Shown: in pieces, positions 16,018 to 22,308 of the stretch | Numbering within the stretch: the stretch's first letter is position 1 | Layout of the letters: each line of letters opens with the position of its first letter | NCBI GenBank assembly: GCA_946482615.1 | Contig: CAMLSF010000053.1 | Coordinates: 1 to 22,308, forward strand | From: an uncultured Chromatiaceae bacterium | Lineage (GTDB): Bacteria > Pseudomonadota > Gammaproteobacteria > Enterobacterales > Alteromonadaceae | Reading direction: 5' to 3' | Length of the DNA stretch: 22,308 bases | Notes under the pieces: generated by a model | The model's database searches: none | What the model was told of the DNA's origin: nothing | The model's input: only the letters and a program-made list of their open reading frames with translations | Position numbers and translations under genes: made by a program

Positions 16018-17261
16018 GCGTGATCAATAAGATGCTGCGTGATTTAGACAAGCAACAACAGCAGCAACAGCACAGAGGTTTTGTCAGCTTCAAACCTCAG
16101 CGTAAATCTCATTTGCTGTTGTGGGCTGCTGTCCCTCTGGCTTTATTAGCGGGCTGGTGTGGCCAGGCCTGGTATATGGAACGTTTTTCCATTCAAACTG
16201 AACAGGCTCCGACAGCGTCTGATGTGCAAAAAGGCCAGGTGCATCCACTCGCTGCTGTTGCTGAGCTGGTGCCACAGGCGCAACATCTGACAGAGCAGGG
16301 CAATGCCCCGGCCAGTGCTGCAACTGAACAAAGTGTAAGTTTGCAGGATGTGGTCGCCAGCCGGGTATCACCAGAGGCCGCTGCTCAGTTGAAACAGGCC
16401 GCTCCAGCTGAACCAGTGGCAAGCTCCGAAACTGAGCTACAGCCTTTTGCCAGTCGGCCTGTGGCTGAAGAGCGGGTTGTGGACGTTCAGGTGGCAGAGC
16501 CTGCTCCGGCTGAGCGTAATACAACTTTTTTTGCTGATACTGCTGACACAGAACAGGTTCAGGTGAACGAATTTGATTCAAGCGCCGATCTGGCTGCAGA
16601 GCCAGACTCGGCGATCGAACCTGACTGGAACGACACACCGCAAGTGGCAGATAAACCCCGCTCTCTGGCGATAGAAAAAGTACAACTCAGCCCACAGCAG
16701 CAAAAAGACTTGTTGAAAAGCAAAGCACAAAAAGCTGAATCTATAGGGAATCTGACTCAGGCTATCGGGTACTGGCAGCAAATACGACAGCTTGAACCCT
16801 CCGGTAGCGAAGCTTATTTAGAGTTATCCCGTCTGGCTCAGATTCAGCGTAATGATGCTGGCGCAGTGCAAATACTGGAACAAGCCAGCGTGGCTGGTGT
16901 GCAGGATCCAAAACTCTCCATGGCTTTGGCGGCCTTAGCACTCAAACAACAGGATTGGGCCAAAGCATTAGGCTATTTGCAGTACGAACCTGATATTTTT
17001 AATTACACAGATTTTTATGCATTAAAAGCCGCGGCGTTGCAAAAAACCAGTCAACATGCACAAGCTGTGCAGGTGTTTCAGCAATTGGCCCGTCAGCAAC
17101 CTGAACAGGCACGTTGGTGGCTGGGTATGGCGTTAAGTTACGATGCGATGTCACAATCAGAGCAGGCATTGCATGCCTACCGTCAGGTGGCCGTAAATGG
17201 CTTTGGCTTATCAGCCCAAAGTCTGGACTATGTCAAAAAGCGCATCGCAGCGTTAGAGTGA
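16014..17261 (+). CDS. mshN: MSHA biogenesis TPR protein MshN
   Basis: A 415-residue bitopic inner-membrane protein. The cytoplasmic end MSVINKMLRDLDKQ is the recognisable MshN start, followed by six Gln in a row (14-19). A membrane helix (about 33-52) leads to a long Ala/Pro/Glu/Val-rich disordered periplasmic linker (about 60-215). The last 190 residues or so are TPR-like helical repeats (ESIGNLTQAIGYWQQI, LKQQDWAKALGYLQ, SEQALHAYRQVA). The ATG at 16014 sits behind GGGAG at 16001-16005. A GTG two codons earlier is less well placed. It follows mshM in ATGA and precedes mshE by four bases. Confidence 0.9.
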   Translation: MSVINKMLRDLDKQQQQQQHRGFVSFKPQRKSHLLLWAAVPLALLAGWCGQAWYMERFSIQTEQAPTASDVQKGQVHPLAAVAELVPQAQHLTEQGNAPASAATEQSVSLQDVVASRVSPEAAAQLKQAAPAEPVASSETELQPFASRPVAEERVVDVQVAEPAPAERNTTFFADTADTEQVQVNEFDSSADLAAEPDSAIEPDWNDTPQVADKPRSLAIEKVQLSPQQQKDLLKSKAQKAESIGNLTQAIGYWQQIRQLEPSGSEAYLELSRLAQIQRNDAGAVQILEQASVAGVQDPKLSMALAALALKQQDWAKALGYLQYEPDIFNYTDFYALKAAALQKTSQHAQAVQVFQQLARQQPEQARWWLGMALSYDAMSQSEQALHAYRQVAVNGFGLSAQSLDYVKKRIAALE

Positions 17262-17265
17262 TTTT

Positions 17266-19011
17266 ATGTTAAAACCCAGACTAAAAATGCGGCTTGGTGA
17301 TCTGTTGGTGCATGAAAACATCATCACTGAACAGCAATTACAGCAGGCGTTAGCGCAGCAGCAAAAAACTGGCCGCAAGCTGGGTAGCAGCCTGATTGAT
17401 ATGCAGTTTTTGACTGAAGACCAGTTACTGCAATTCTTATCGCAACAGCTCAAAGTAGATTTGCTGGATATCAGCTCGCAGCAAATTGATCCTAAAGCTG
17501 TCGCCTTATTGCCAGAAGTACATGCCCGTCGTTTCCGGGCTTTAGTGCTGGAAGACAGAGGTAGTTCCGTCTTGCTGGGCATGAGTGATCCAGCCGATTT
17601 GTCTGTGCTGGATCAGATAGCGCCTATGCTGGCGCCAAAAGATATCTCTATTGCGATAGTACGGGAAAGTCAGCTGATCAGTGCTTTCGACCGTTTATAC
17701 CGTCGTACTAAACAAATTGAAAGTTTTGCCACTCAGCTTAAAGAAGAATATGCCGAAACCGACATTCTGGACTTTGGCGCCTTAAGCGATCCGACAGATA
17801 ACGACAACACCATAGTCAAACTGCTGCAATCCATTTTTGAAGATGCGGTGCAGGTAAGAGCTTCGGATATTCATATTGAACCGGATGAAAAACTGCTGCG
17901 CATTCGCCAGCGGGTCGACGGCGTGCTGCAGGAAAACGTGTTAAAAGAAGTCAGTATAGTGCCGGCCCTGGTTTTACGTTTAAAGCTGATGGCGCAGCTG
18001 GATATTTCGGAAAAACGTTTACCTCAGGACGGCCGTTTTCAAATCAAGATTAAAGGCCGCACTATAGATGTGCGGATGTCGACCATGCCTGTGCAGTATG
18101 GTGAGTCTGTGGTGATGCGTTTGCTGGACCAATCCGCAGGTTTGCTGACAATGGAACAAACCGGTATGCCGGAAGCGCTGCTAAAACGTTTACGCCGTAT
18201 TTTAAAAACACCACATGGCATGATTCTGGTGACTGGCCCCACAGGCTCGGGCAAAACCACCAGTTTGTACGGCATGCTCAGCGAACTGAACAAAGAAGGT
18301 AATAAGATTATTACGGTGGAAGATCCGGTGGAGTACCGTTTGCCCCGTATTAATCAGGTGCAGGTCAACCACAAAATTGGCCTGACCTTCAGCAATGTAT
18401 TAAGAACCAGCTTACGTCAGGACCCGGACATTATCATGGTCGGTGAGATGCGTGACCAGGAAACGGCAGAAATTGGTTTACGGGGTGCATTAACAGGTCA
18501 CCTGGTGTTGTCCACTTTGCACACCAACGATGCGATCAGCAGTACCTTGCGTTTAATTGATATGGGCGCGGCTGAGTATTTAGTCGCCAGTGCACTGCGT
18601 GCCATTCTGGCACAGCGGCTGGTGCGACGTTTATGCCCACATTGCAAAAAGCCCTACACACCGGATTCTGCTGAAATCAGCTGGTTGCAACATAAACATA
18701 TAGCGGCGGGTCAGGAGTTCTGGCGTGGTGAAGGTTGTCAGAACTGCAACCATACCGGTTATTCAGGCCGTATTGGTGTGTTTGAGTTGCTGGTGATGAA
18801 CCGCGAACTGGCAGATGCGCTGCGCCGCAGCGACGCCGAAGGTTTTGCTGTTGCAGCCCGTTCTAACGAAGGCTTCCGGCCTTTGGGTGATATGGCGCTG
18901 GATTATGCGATGCAGGGCCTGACCAGTATAGAAGAAGTGATTAAAGTTTCTGAATACCTTGAACTGGAAGAGCCTGCGGATAGTACTGGCGCCGCACAGG
19001 AATACAGCTAA
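17266..19011 (+). CDS. mshE: MSHA pilus extension ATPase MshE with c-di-GMP-type N-domain
   Basis: A 581-residue hexameric type II/IV secretion ATPase that powers pilus extension at the inner membrane. The N-terminus has the tandem 24-residue MshEN motif: R9-L-G to Q32, a five-residue spacer, then K38-L-G to Q61. In V. cholerae MshE this motif binds c-di-GMP. The ATPase core has Walker A GPTGSGKTTS (from Gly324, Lys330), the Asp/His boxes and DPDIIMVGEMRDQETA. A zinc site is formed by Cys457, Cys460, Cys491 and Cys494. The position where the motif usually has Gly is Asn18 in the first half and Gln47 in the second. It starts four bases after mshN behind AGAGTGA and abuts mshG (TAATG). Confidence 0.95.
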   Translation: MLKPRLKMRLGDLLVHENIITEQQLQQALAQQQKTGRKLGSSLIDMQFLTEDQLLQFLSQQLKVDLLDISSQQIDPKAVALLPEVHARRFRALVLEDRGSSVLLGMSDPADLSVLDQIAPMLAPKDISIAIVRESQLISAFDRLYRRTKQIESFATQLKEEYAETDILDFGALSDPTDNDNTIVKLLQSIFEDAVQVRASDIHIEPDEKLLRIRQRVDGVLQENVLKEVSIVPALVLRLKLMAQLDISEKRLPQDGRFQIKIKGRTIDVRMSTMPVQYGESVVMRLLDQSAGLLTMEQTGMPEALLKRLRRILKTPHGMILVTGPTGSGKTTSLYGMLSELNKEGNKIITVEDPVEYRLPRINQVQVNHKIGLTFSNVLRTSLRQDPDIIMVGEMRDQETAEIGLRGALTGHLVLSTLHTNDAISSTLRLIDMGAAEYLVASALRAILAQRLVRRLCPHCKKPYTPDSAEISWLQHKHIAAGQEFWRGEGCQNCNHTGYSGRIGVFELLVMNRELADALRRSDAEGFAVAARSNEGFRPLGDMALDYAMQGLTSIEEVIKVSEYLELEEPADSTGAAQEYS

Positions 19012-20228
19012 TGGCGACCTTCAGCTACACAGCCAGAGATCGACAAGGTCAGGCGATCAGCGGCAGTATTGAAGCCGGCAGTGAAACCGCTGCGGCAGAT
19101 ATTCTGCTTAAACGCAGTCAGATCCCGATAAAAATTCAGCTACAGGAAGAAAAACAGGCCAGTGCTGCTATCGTCTGGCCCTGGCAGCGGGTCAGCATGA
19201 CCGAGCTGATAATTTTCTCGCGTCAGATGTACTCTCTGATGAAAGCCGGTATTCCTATTATCCGCGCTATTGTTGGTTTGGCCGAAAGCACCAGTTCTTC
19301 AGCGTTGAATACGGTGCTGTTAGATTTAGCCGAGCAGTTAGAAAAAGGCCGTACTTTGTCGGCGGCTATGGCACAGCACCCGAAAATATTCAGTCGGTTA
19401 GTAGTGTCTATTGTGCATGTGGGTGAAAACACCGGTCGTTTGGATGAATCCTTTTTGCAACTTTCCAGCTATTTTGAGCAGGAAATGGAAACCAAAAAGC
19501 AAATTAAACAAGCCACCCGTTATCCCACTTTTGTACTTTTTGCTATTGCGGTAGCTATGGTACTGATGAATATGCTGGTGATACCACAATTTGCCACCAT
19601 GTTTGCCAAATTTAATACGGAATTGCCCTGGGCGACCCGGGTCTTATTGGCCAGTTCAAATTTGTTTATCCATTACTGGCAATGGATGCTGGCTGTGCTG
19701 ATAGGCATGGTGTGGGCTCTGAAACTGTATTTGCAGACAGAAAAAGGCAGTTACCAATGGAGTTACTGGAAACTAAAAACGCCTTTAATGGGCTCTATTA
19801 TTGTGCGGGCGACACTGGGGCGTTTTAGCCGCAGCTTTGCCATGATGCTAAGGGCTGGTGTGCCTTTAACTTCAGCCTTAACGCTGGTTGCTGAGGCGGT
19901 AGACAATGACTATATGGCAGAAAAAATCCGCGAGATGCGGAAAAATATAGAACGTGGTGAGAGTTTATTGCGGGTGGCGGTGCAAAGTGAATTATTTACG
20001 CCTTTAGTGCTCCAAATGTTAGCAGTAGGCGAAGAAACAGGGCAGGTAGACGAGATGCTGACAGAAGTCGCCTCCTTCTACGAAAGAGAAGTTGCATATG
20101 ACCTGAAGGCACTTACGGCAAAGATAGAGCCCATTCTGATTTGTGTGGTATCAGCTATGGTGCTGGTTTTAGCCTTAGGCATCTTTACGCCGATGTGGGA
20201 TATGCTCAATGCATACAAGGGTAGTTAG
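19011..20228 (+). CDS. mshG: MSHA inner-membrane platform protein MshG (PilC/GspF family)
   Basis: A 405-residue polytopic inner-membrane protein that couples the extension ATPase to pilin polymerisation. Two GspF domains are visible, one opening FSRQMYSLMKAGIPIIRAI and the other FSRSFAMMLRAGVPLTSAL, each followed by a hydrophobic segment. The membrane parts include FVLFAIAVAMVLMNMLVI, the WMLAVLIGMVWALKL segment and the C-terminal ILICVVSAMVLVLALGIF. The length is standard for PilC/GspF. Its ATG overlaps the mshE stop by one base. It ends the first msh run: no further gene starts before the 105-base gap, where mshF would lie in Vibrio or Shewanella. Confidence 0.94.
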   Translation: MATFSYTARDRQGQAISGSIEAGSETAAADILLKRSQIPIKIQLQEEKQASAAIVWPWQRVSMTELIIFSRQMYSLMKAGIPIIRAIVGLAESTSSSALNTVLLDLAEQLEKGRTLSAAMAQHPKIFSRLVVSIVHVGENTGRLDESFLQLSSYFEQEMETKKQIKQATRYPTFVLFAIAVAMVLMNMLVIPQFATMFAKFNTELPWATRVLLASSNLFIHYWQWMLAVLIGMVWALKLYLQTEKGSYQWSYWKLKTPLMGSIIVRATLGRFSRSFAMMLRAGVPLTSALTLVAEAVDNDYMAEKIREMRKNIERGESLLRVAVQSELFTPLVLQMLAVGEETGQVDEMLTEVASFYEREVAYDLKALTAKIEPILICVVSAMVLVLALGIFTPMWDMLNAYKGS

Positions 20229-20333
20229 TAAAAAAACAGTAAAAATAGAAAAAATGTAAGACAAGCTTGTAATACTGAGTAAAATGGGCGTAATTAGCGA
20301 TAAACTAACAAATAAAGATACGGGGTTAACAGA
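20229..20333 (+). promoter_or_regulatory. AT-rich gap with possible promoter for the pilin run
   Basis: These 105 bases lie between mshG and mshB and carry no reading frame, so no mshF. The start is strongly A-rich. ACAAGCTTGT at 20261-20270 is a perfect ten-base palindrome. Several AT-rich -10-like sequences are present, for example TAAACT at 20301-20306, but none has a good -35 at 16-18 bases. GGGG at 20322-20325 is the ribosome binding candidate for mshB. A separate promoter here is expected because pilins are needed in excess, but it is not shown. Confidence 0.4.
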
Positions 20334-20972
20334 ATGAGACGACAAAGCGGTTTCACTATTATCGAAATTATCATAGTAGTGATTATTTTGGGTTTGTTAG
20401 CAGCAACAGCATTGCCACGTTTTCTGGCTATTACTGATGATGCTGAAGATGCATCTATTGACGGTATCGCAGGTGGTTTTGCGTCCGCTGTAGGTTTAGT
20501 GCGCGGCCAGTGGGAAATTGACGGCCGTCCTTCAGGTAACTTTGATACTGGTGGTGGCACGTTATCTGCTGATGGTACTTTTATCACTGTAGATGGTGTG
20601 GTTGTTGGTGTAAATGCTGAATCAGGTACTGGCATTATCGCTGGTTTCCCAACAGGTGACAGCAGAGCGGATACAACTATCACTGATGCATCTATTACTC
20701 ATGCTGAATGTTTGAATGTATTAGAAAACATTATGCAAAATGCCCCAAGAGCTATAGCTCAGACTGTGGCTGGTGATATTGAGGTTGATGATTTAACTGG
20801 CTTCAGCTTGTTGGTTCAGGAAGGCACAGCTGGCACCAATAACCAGTGTTTTTATTATCAAACCAATGGCCTGGCAGCAATACCGGCGGCAGGTGTTACA
20901 GCGGACTTGAACGGTTTTATTTACAATCCGGCCACTGGTGCTGTGAATGTCTTTAAAAACAAACCAAATTAA
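20334..20972 (+). CDS. mshB: MSHA minor pilin MshB
   Basis: A 212-residue type IV prepilin. The six-residue leader MRRQSG is followed by FTIIEIIIVVIILGLLAATA, with Phe at +1, Glu at +5 and the hydrophobic assembly helix. The prepilin peptidase would cut after Gly6; the peptidase gene is not in this window. The head has two Cys (in HAECLNV and NQCFYYQ) that could form a disulfide, and a Gly/Asp/Thr-rich middle. It is the first gene after the mshG gap and lies 31 bases upstream of mshA. In Vibrio loci this place is mshB. It resembles the major pilin in its N-terminal third and could be a duplicate. Confidence 0.85.
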   Translation: MRRQSGFTIIEIIIVVIILGLLAATALPRFLAITDDAEDASIDGIAGGFASAVGLVRGQWEIDGRPSGNFDTGGGTLSADGTFITVDGVVVGVNAESGTGIIAGFPTGDSRADTTITDASITHAECLNVLENIMQNAPRAIAQTVAGDIEVDDLTGFSLLVQEGTAGTNNQCFYYQTNGLAAIPAAGVTADLNGFIYNPATGAVNVFKNKPN

Positions 20973-21003
20973 TAGATTTAATTTTTAAACAGAGGTAAGA
21001 AGT

Positions 21004-21597
21004 ATGAAAACTATCAACAAAACTCAACAAGGTTTTACCTTAGTTGAACTGATTATCGTGATCGTGATTTTGGGTATTCTGGCCGTCACAGCAGCTCCGC
21101 GTTTTTTGAATTTGGCCGGGGATGCTAAAGGTGCAACTCTGAGTGCAGTTGAAGCTTCTATTGTTTCAGCTAACTCTTTGGTTAATGGTAAAGCACTGAT
21201 CAATGGAAAAGGCGAAGGTGTAGCTGCTGCAACAAATTTCGTATTTGAAGGAGCTGACAAGATTTTCTTGGCTCATGGTTATCCTGTAACAGATGTTGTT
21301 GCTGAATCGTCAGGTGGTGCTGGTGATGGCCTGGTTGCTGGTGCGATTGACGATATGTGGGCAAACCTGTTAGATGTAGACGACTTTGTGATTGAAGAAG
21401 TTGATTTGAATGGCAGCAATTTTGTTGTGACGGCCGGCACTGGTACAAATGCAATTCTTATTCGTCCTGCTGATGTCGCTTTGCCTACAACTTTACCTTC
21501 AACGGCAACAAATTCATGTTATGCCTTTGTTATTCAGGCGGCCAGCGCTGGTGCTAAGCCGACAGTTGGTGTCGTGACTACCGGATGCTCTCAGTAA
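21004..21597 (+). CDS. mshA: MSHA major pilin MshA
   Basis: A 197-residue type IV prepilin, the presumed shaft subunit of the mannose-sensitive haemagglutinin pilus. The ten-residue leader MKTINKTQQG precedes FTLVELIIVIVILGILAVTAAPRF, giving Phe+1 and Glu+5, with cleavage after Gly10. The AAPRFLNLAGDAKGATL region is typical of MshA. Two Cys near the C-terminus (NSCYAF and TTGCSQ) fit the pilin D-loop disulfide. AGAGGT at 20991-20996 is the best ribosome binding site among the pilin genes, in line with high expression. It is somewhat longer than V. cholerae MshA (about 178). Confidence 0.92.
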   Translation: MKTINKTQQGFTLVELIIVIVILGILAVTAAPRFLNLAGDAKGATLSAVEASIVSANSLVNGKALINGKGEGVAAATNFVFEGADKIFLAHGYPVTDVVAESSGGAGDGLVAGAIDDMWANLLDVDDFVIEEVDLNGSNFVVTAGTGTNAILIRPADVALPTTLPSTATNSCYAFVIQAASAGAKPTVGVVTTGCSQ

Positions 21598-21619
21598 CAT
21601 CCGATAACAGGGCTGCAGT

Positions 21620-22054
21620 TTGCGTGGCTTCTCGTTAATCGAACTTATCATCGTGGTCTTGCTGTTGGGAATTCTTTCCGCAACAGCATTGCCGCGCTTT
21701 TTTGCTTCTTCGGATGTAAAAGAAGTAACGATACAGGATCAATTGATTAGTATATTGCGACTGGATCAGACCCGGGCCATGCAAAATACAGCTACAACTG
21801 TTACTTTTCAACTTTCTCAAGCCACTTCCCAACTGCTTGATGCAAACTCTACATTACAAATCCAGTTATTCGATACTAAAGATGGTAGTGGTAATGCGAT
21901 ATCGGGTTTGCGCTTTAACACAATGGGCCAGCCTTTGATTGACAACGGCTCCGGCACTTTCGTTCGGGCCAGCAATGGTTTGAGGTTTGAAATTCTGGGC
22001 ACTGCCGACCGAAAAGTGTGTATTGAGTCGGAGGGCTATATCAGGCCATGTTAA
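21620..22054 (+). CDS. mshC: MSHA minor pilin MshC
   Basis: A 144-residue minor prepilin. The processing site is RG then FSLIELIIVVLLLGILSATA. The only usable in-frame start is TTG at 21620, because a stop at 21605 blocks upstream extension, and it gives a leader of just three residues. ACAGGG at 21607-21612 could serve as ribosome binding site. The head, typical of GspH-like minor pilins, includes GLRFNTMGQPLIDNG and a C-terminal Cys pair (KVCIESEGYIRPC). It lies 22 bases after mshA and overlaps mshD by seven bases. A start or sequencing problem cannot be excluded. Confidence 0.83.
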   Translation: MRGFSLIELIIVVLLLGILSATALPRFFASSDVKEVTIQDQLISILRLDQTRAMQNTATTVTFQLSQATSQLLDANSTLQIQLFDTKDGSGNAISGLRFNTMGQPLIDNGSGTFVRASNGLRFEILGTADRKVCIESEGYIRPC

Positions 22055-22308
22055 ATTCATCCAAAGTAGTTAAAGGTTTTACGCTGATAGAAATTATTGT
22101 TGGTATTGTCGTGCTGGCTATTGCCTTAGTGATTATTACCAGTGCTTTAGGACCACTTTACCAAAGATCTGCTGACCCCTGGCATCAGGTGCGTGCTGCA
22201 GAGCTTGGGCATAGCTTATTAAATGAAATTATGGCTCGCTCTTTTGATCAGAATTCAGATCGCGCTGGTGGCGAGTTCCGTTGTGGTGACAACGGTTATC
22301 CGGTTTGT
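22048..22308 (+). CDS. mshD: MSHA minor pilin MshD, 5' part only
   Basis: The first 87 codons of a prepilin gene that runs off the window without a stop. The leader MLNSSKVVKG ends at Gly10, followed by FTLIEIIVGIVVLAIALVII with Phe+1 and Glu+5. DPWHQVRAAELGHSLLNEIMARSF is characteristic of MshD, and two Cys (FRCGD and YPVC) occur near the cut. The ATG overlaps the mshC stop. mshO, mshP and mshQ would be expected beyond the edge. Confidence 0.85.
   Translation, partial: MLNSSKVVKGFTLIEIIVGIVVLAIALVIITSALGPLYQRSADPWHQVRAAELGHSLLNEIMARSFDQNSDRAGGEFRCGDNGYPVC

Noticed and set aside
16090..16638. 182-residue minus-strand frame inside mshN
   Set aside because: It mirrors the low-complexity Ala/Pro/Glu linker of MshN, giving a Pro/Gln-rich shadow with no plausible start or domain.
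20285..20300. Sigma54-like GG...GC element before mshB
   Set aside because: The GG and GC are eight or nine bases apart and sigma54 promoters need ten, and the flanks do not match.

Overview
The window reads as chromosome of a gammaproteobacterium of the Alteromonadales/Chromatiaceae type (Rheinheimera- or Alishewanella-like). This is inferred from the complete MSHA type IV pilus gene order with an attached mshH, moderate GC content, Gln-rich proteins and a GlrK/GlrR module. The genus is a guess from style and not a demonstrated assignment. No tRNA, rRNA, insertion sequence, phage gene or CRISPR array was seen.

Left part (1-4590, + strand): a GlrK-like sensor kinase, a small QseG-like lipoprotein and a GlrR-like sigma54-dependent response regulator form a tight unit. 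A DUF2288 protein and an arylamine N-acetyltransferase follow. The unit faces a minus-strand gamma-glutamyltransferase across a 97-base gap that holds several inverted repeats. Middle part (6401-8071): a 326-base gene-free gap, a 2-oxoglutarate/Fe(II) dioxygenase, and a convergent ElaA-like acetyltransferase.

Right part (8072-22308): mshH (a CsrD-like protein with degenerate GGDEF and EAL domains), a convergent minus-strand D-cysteine desulfhydrase-like gene, then the biogenesis run mshI, a PilN-like gene, mshJ, mshK, mshL, mshM, mshN, mshE and mshG, whose members overlap or nearly touch. After a 105-base AT-rich gap comes the pilin run mshB, mshA, mshC and mshD, the last cut by the window edge. 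The first run encodes the alignment complex (PilM/N/O/P-like), secretin, accessory ATPase, TPR protein, extension ATPase and platform protein. The second encodes the major pilin and minor pilins. MshE carries an N-terminal tandem motif of the c-di-GMP-binding MshEN type. No mshF is present at the place where Vibrio and Shewanella loci carry it.

I did not find a convincing new system. The points most worth a second look are the Asn/Gln-rich insert in MshL, the variant MshEN motifs, the missing mshF, the three-residue leader of MshC with a TTG start, and the unexplained 6401-6726 gap with repeated octamers.
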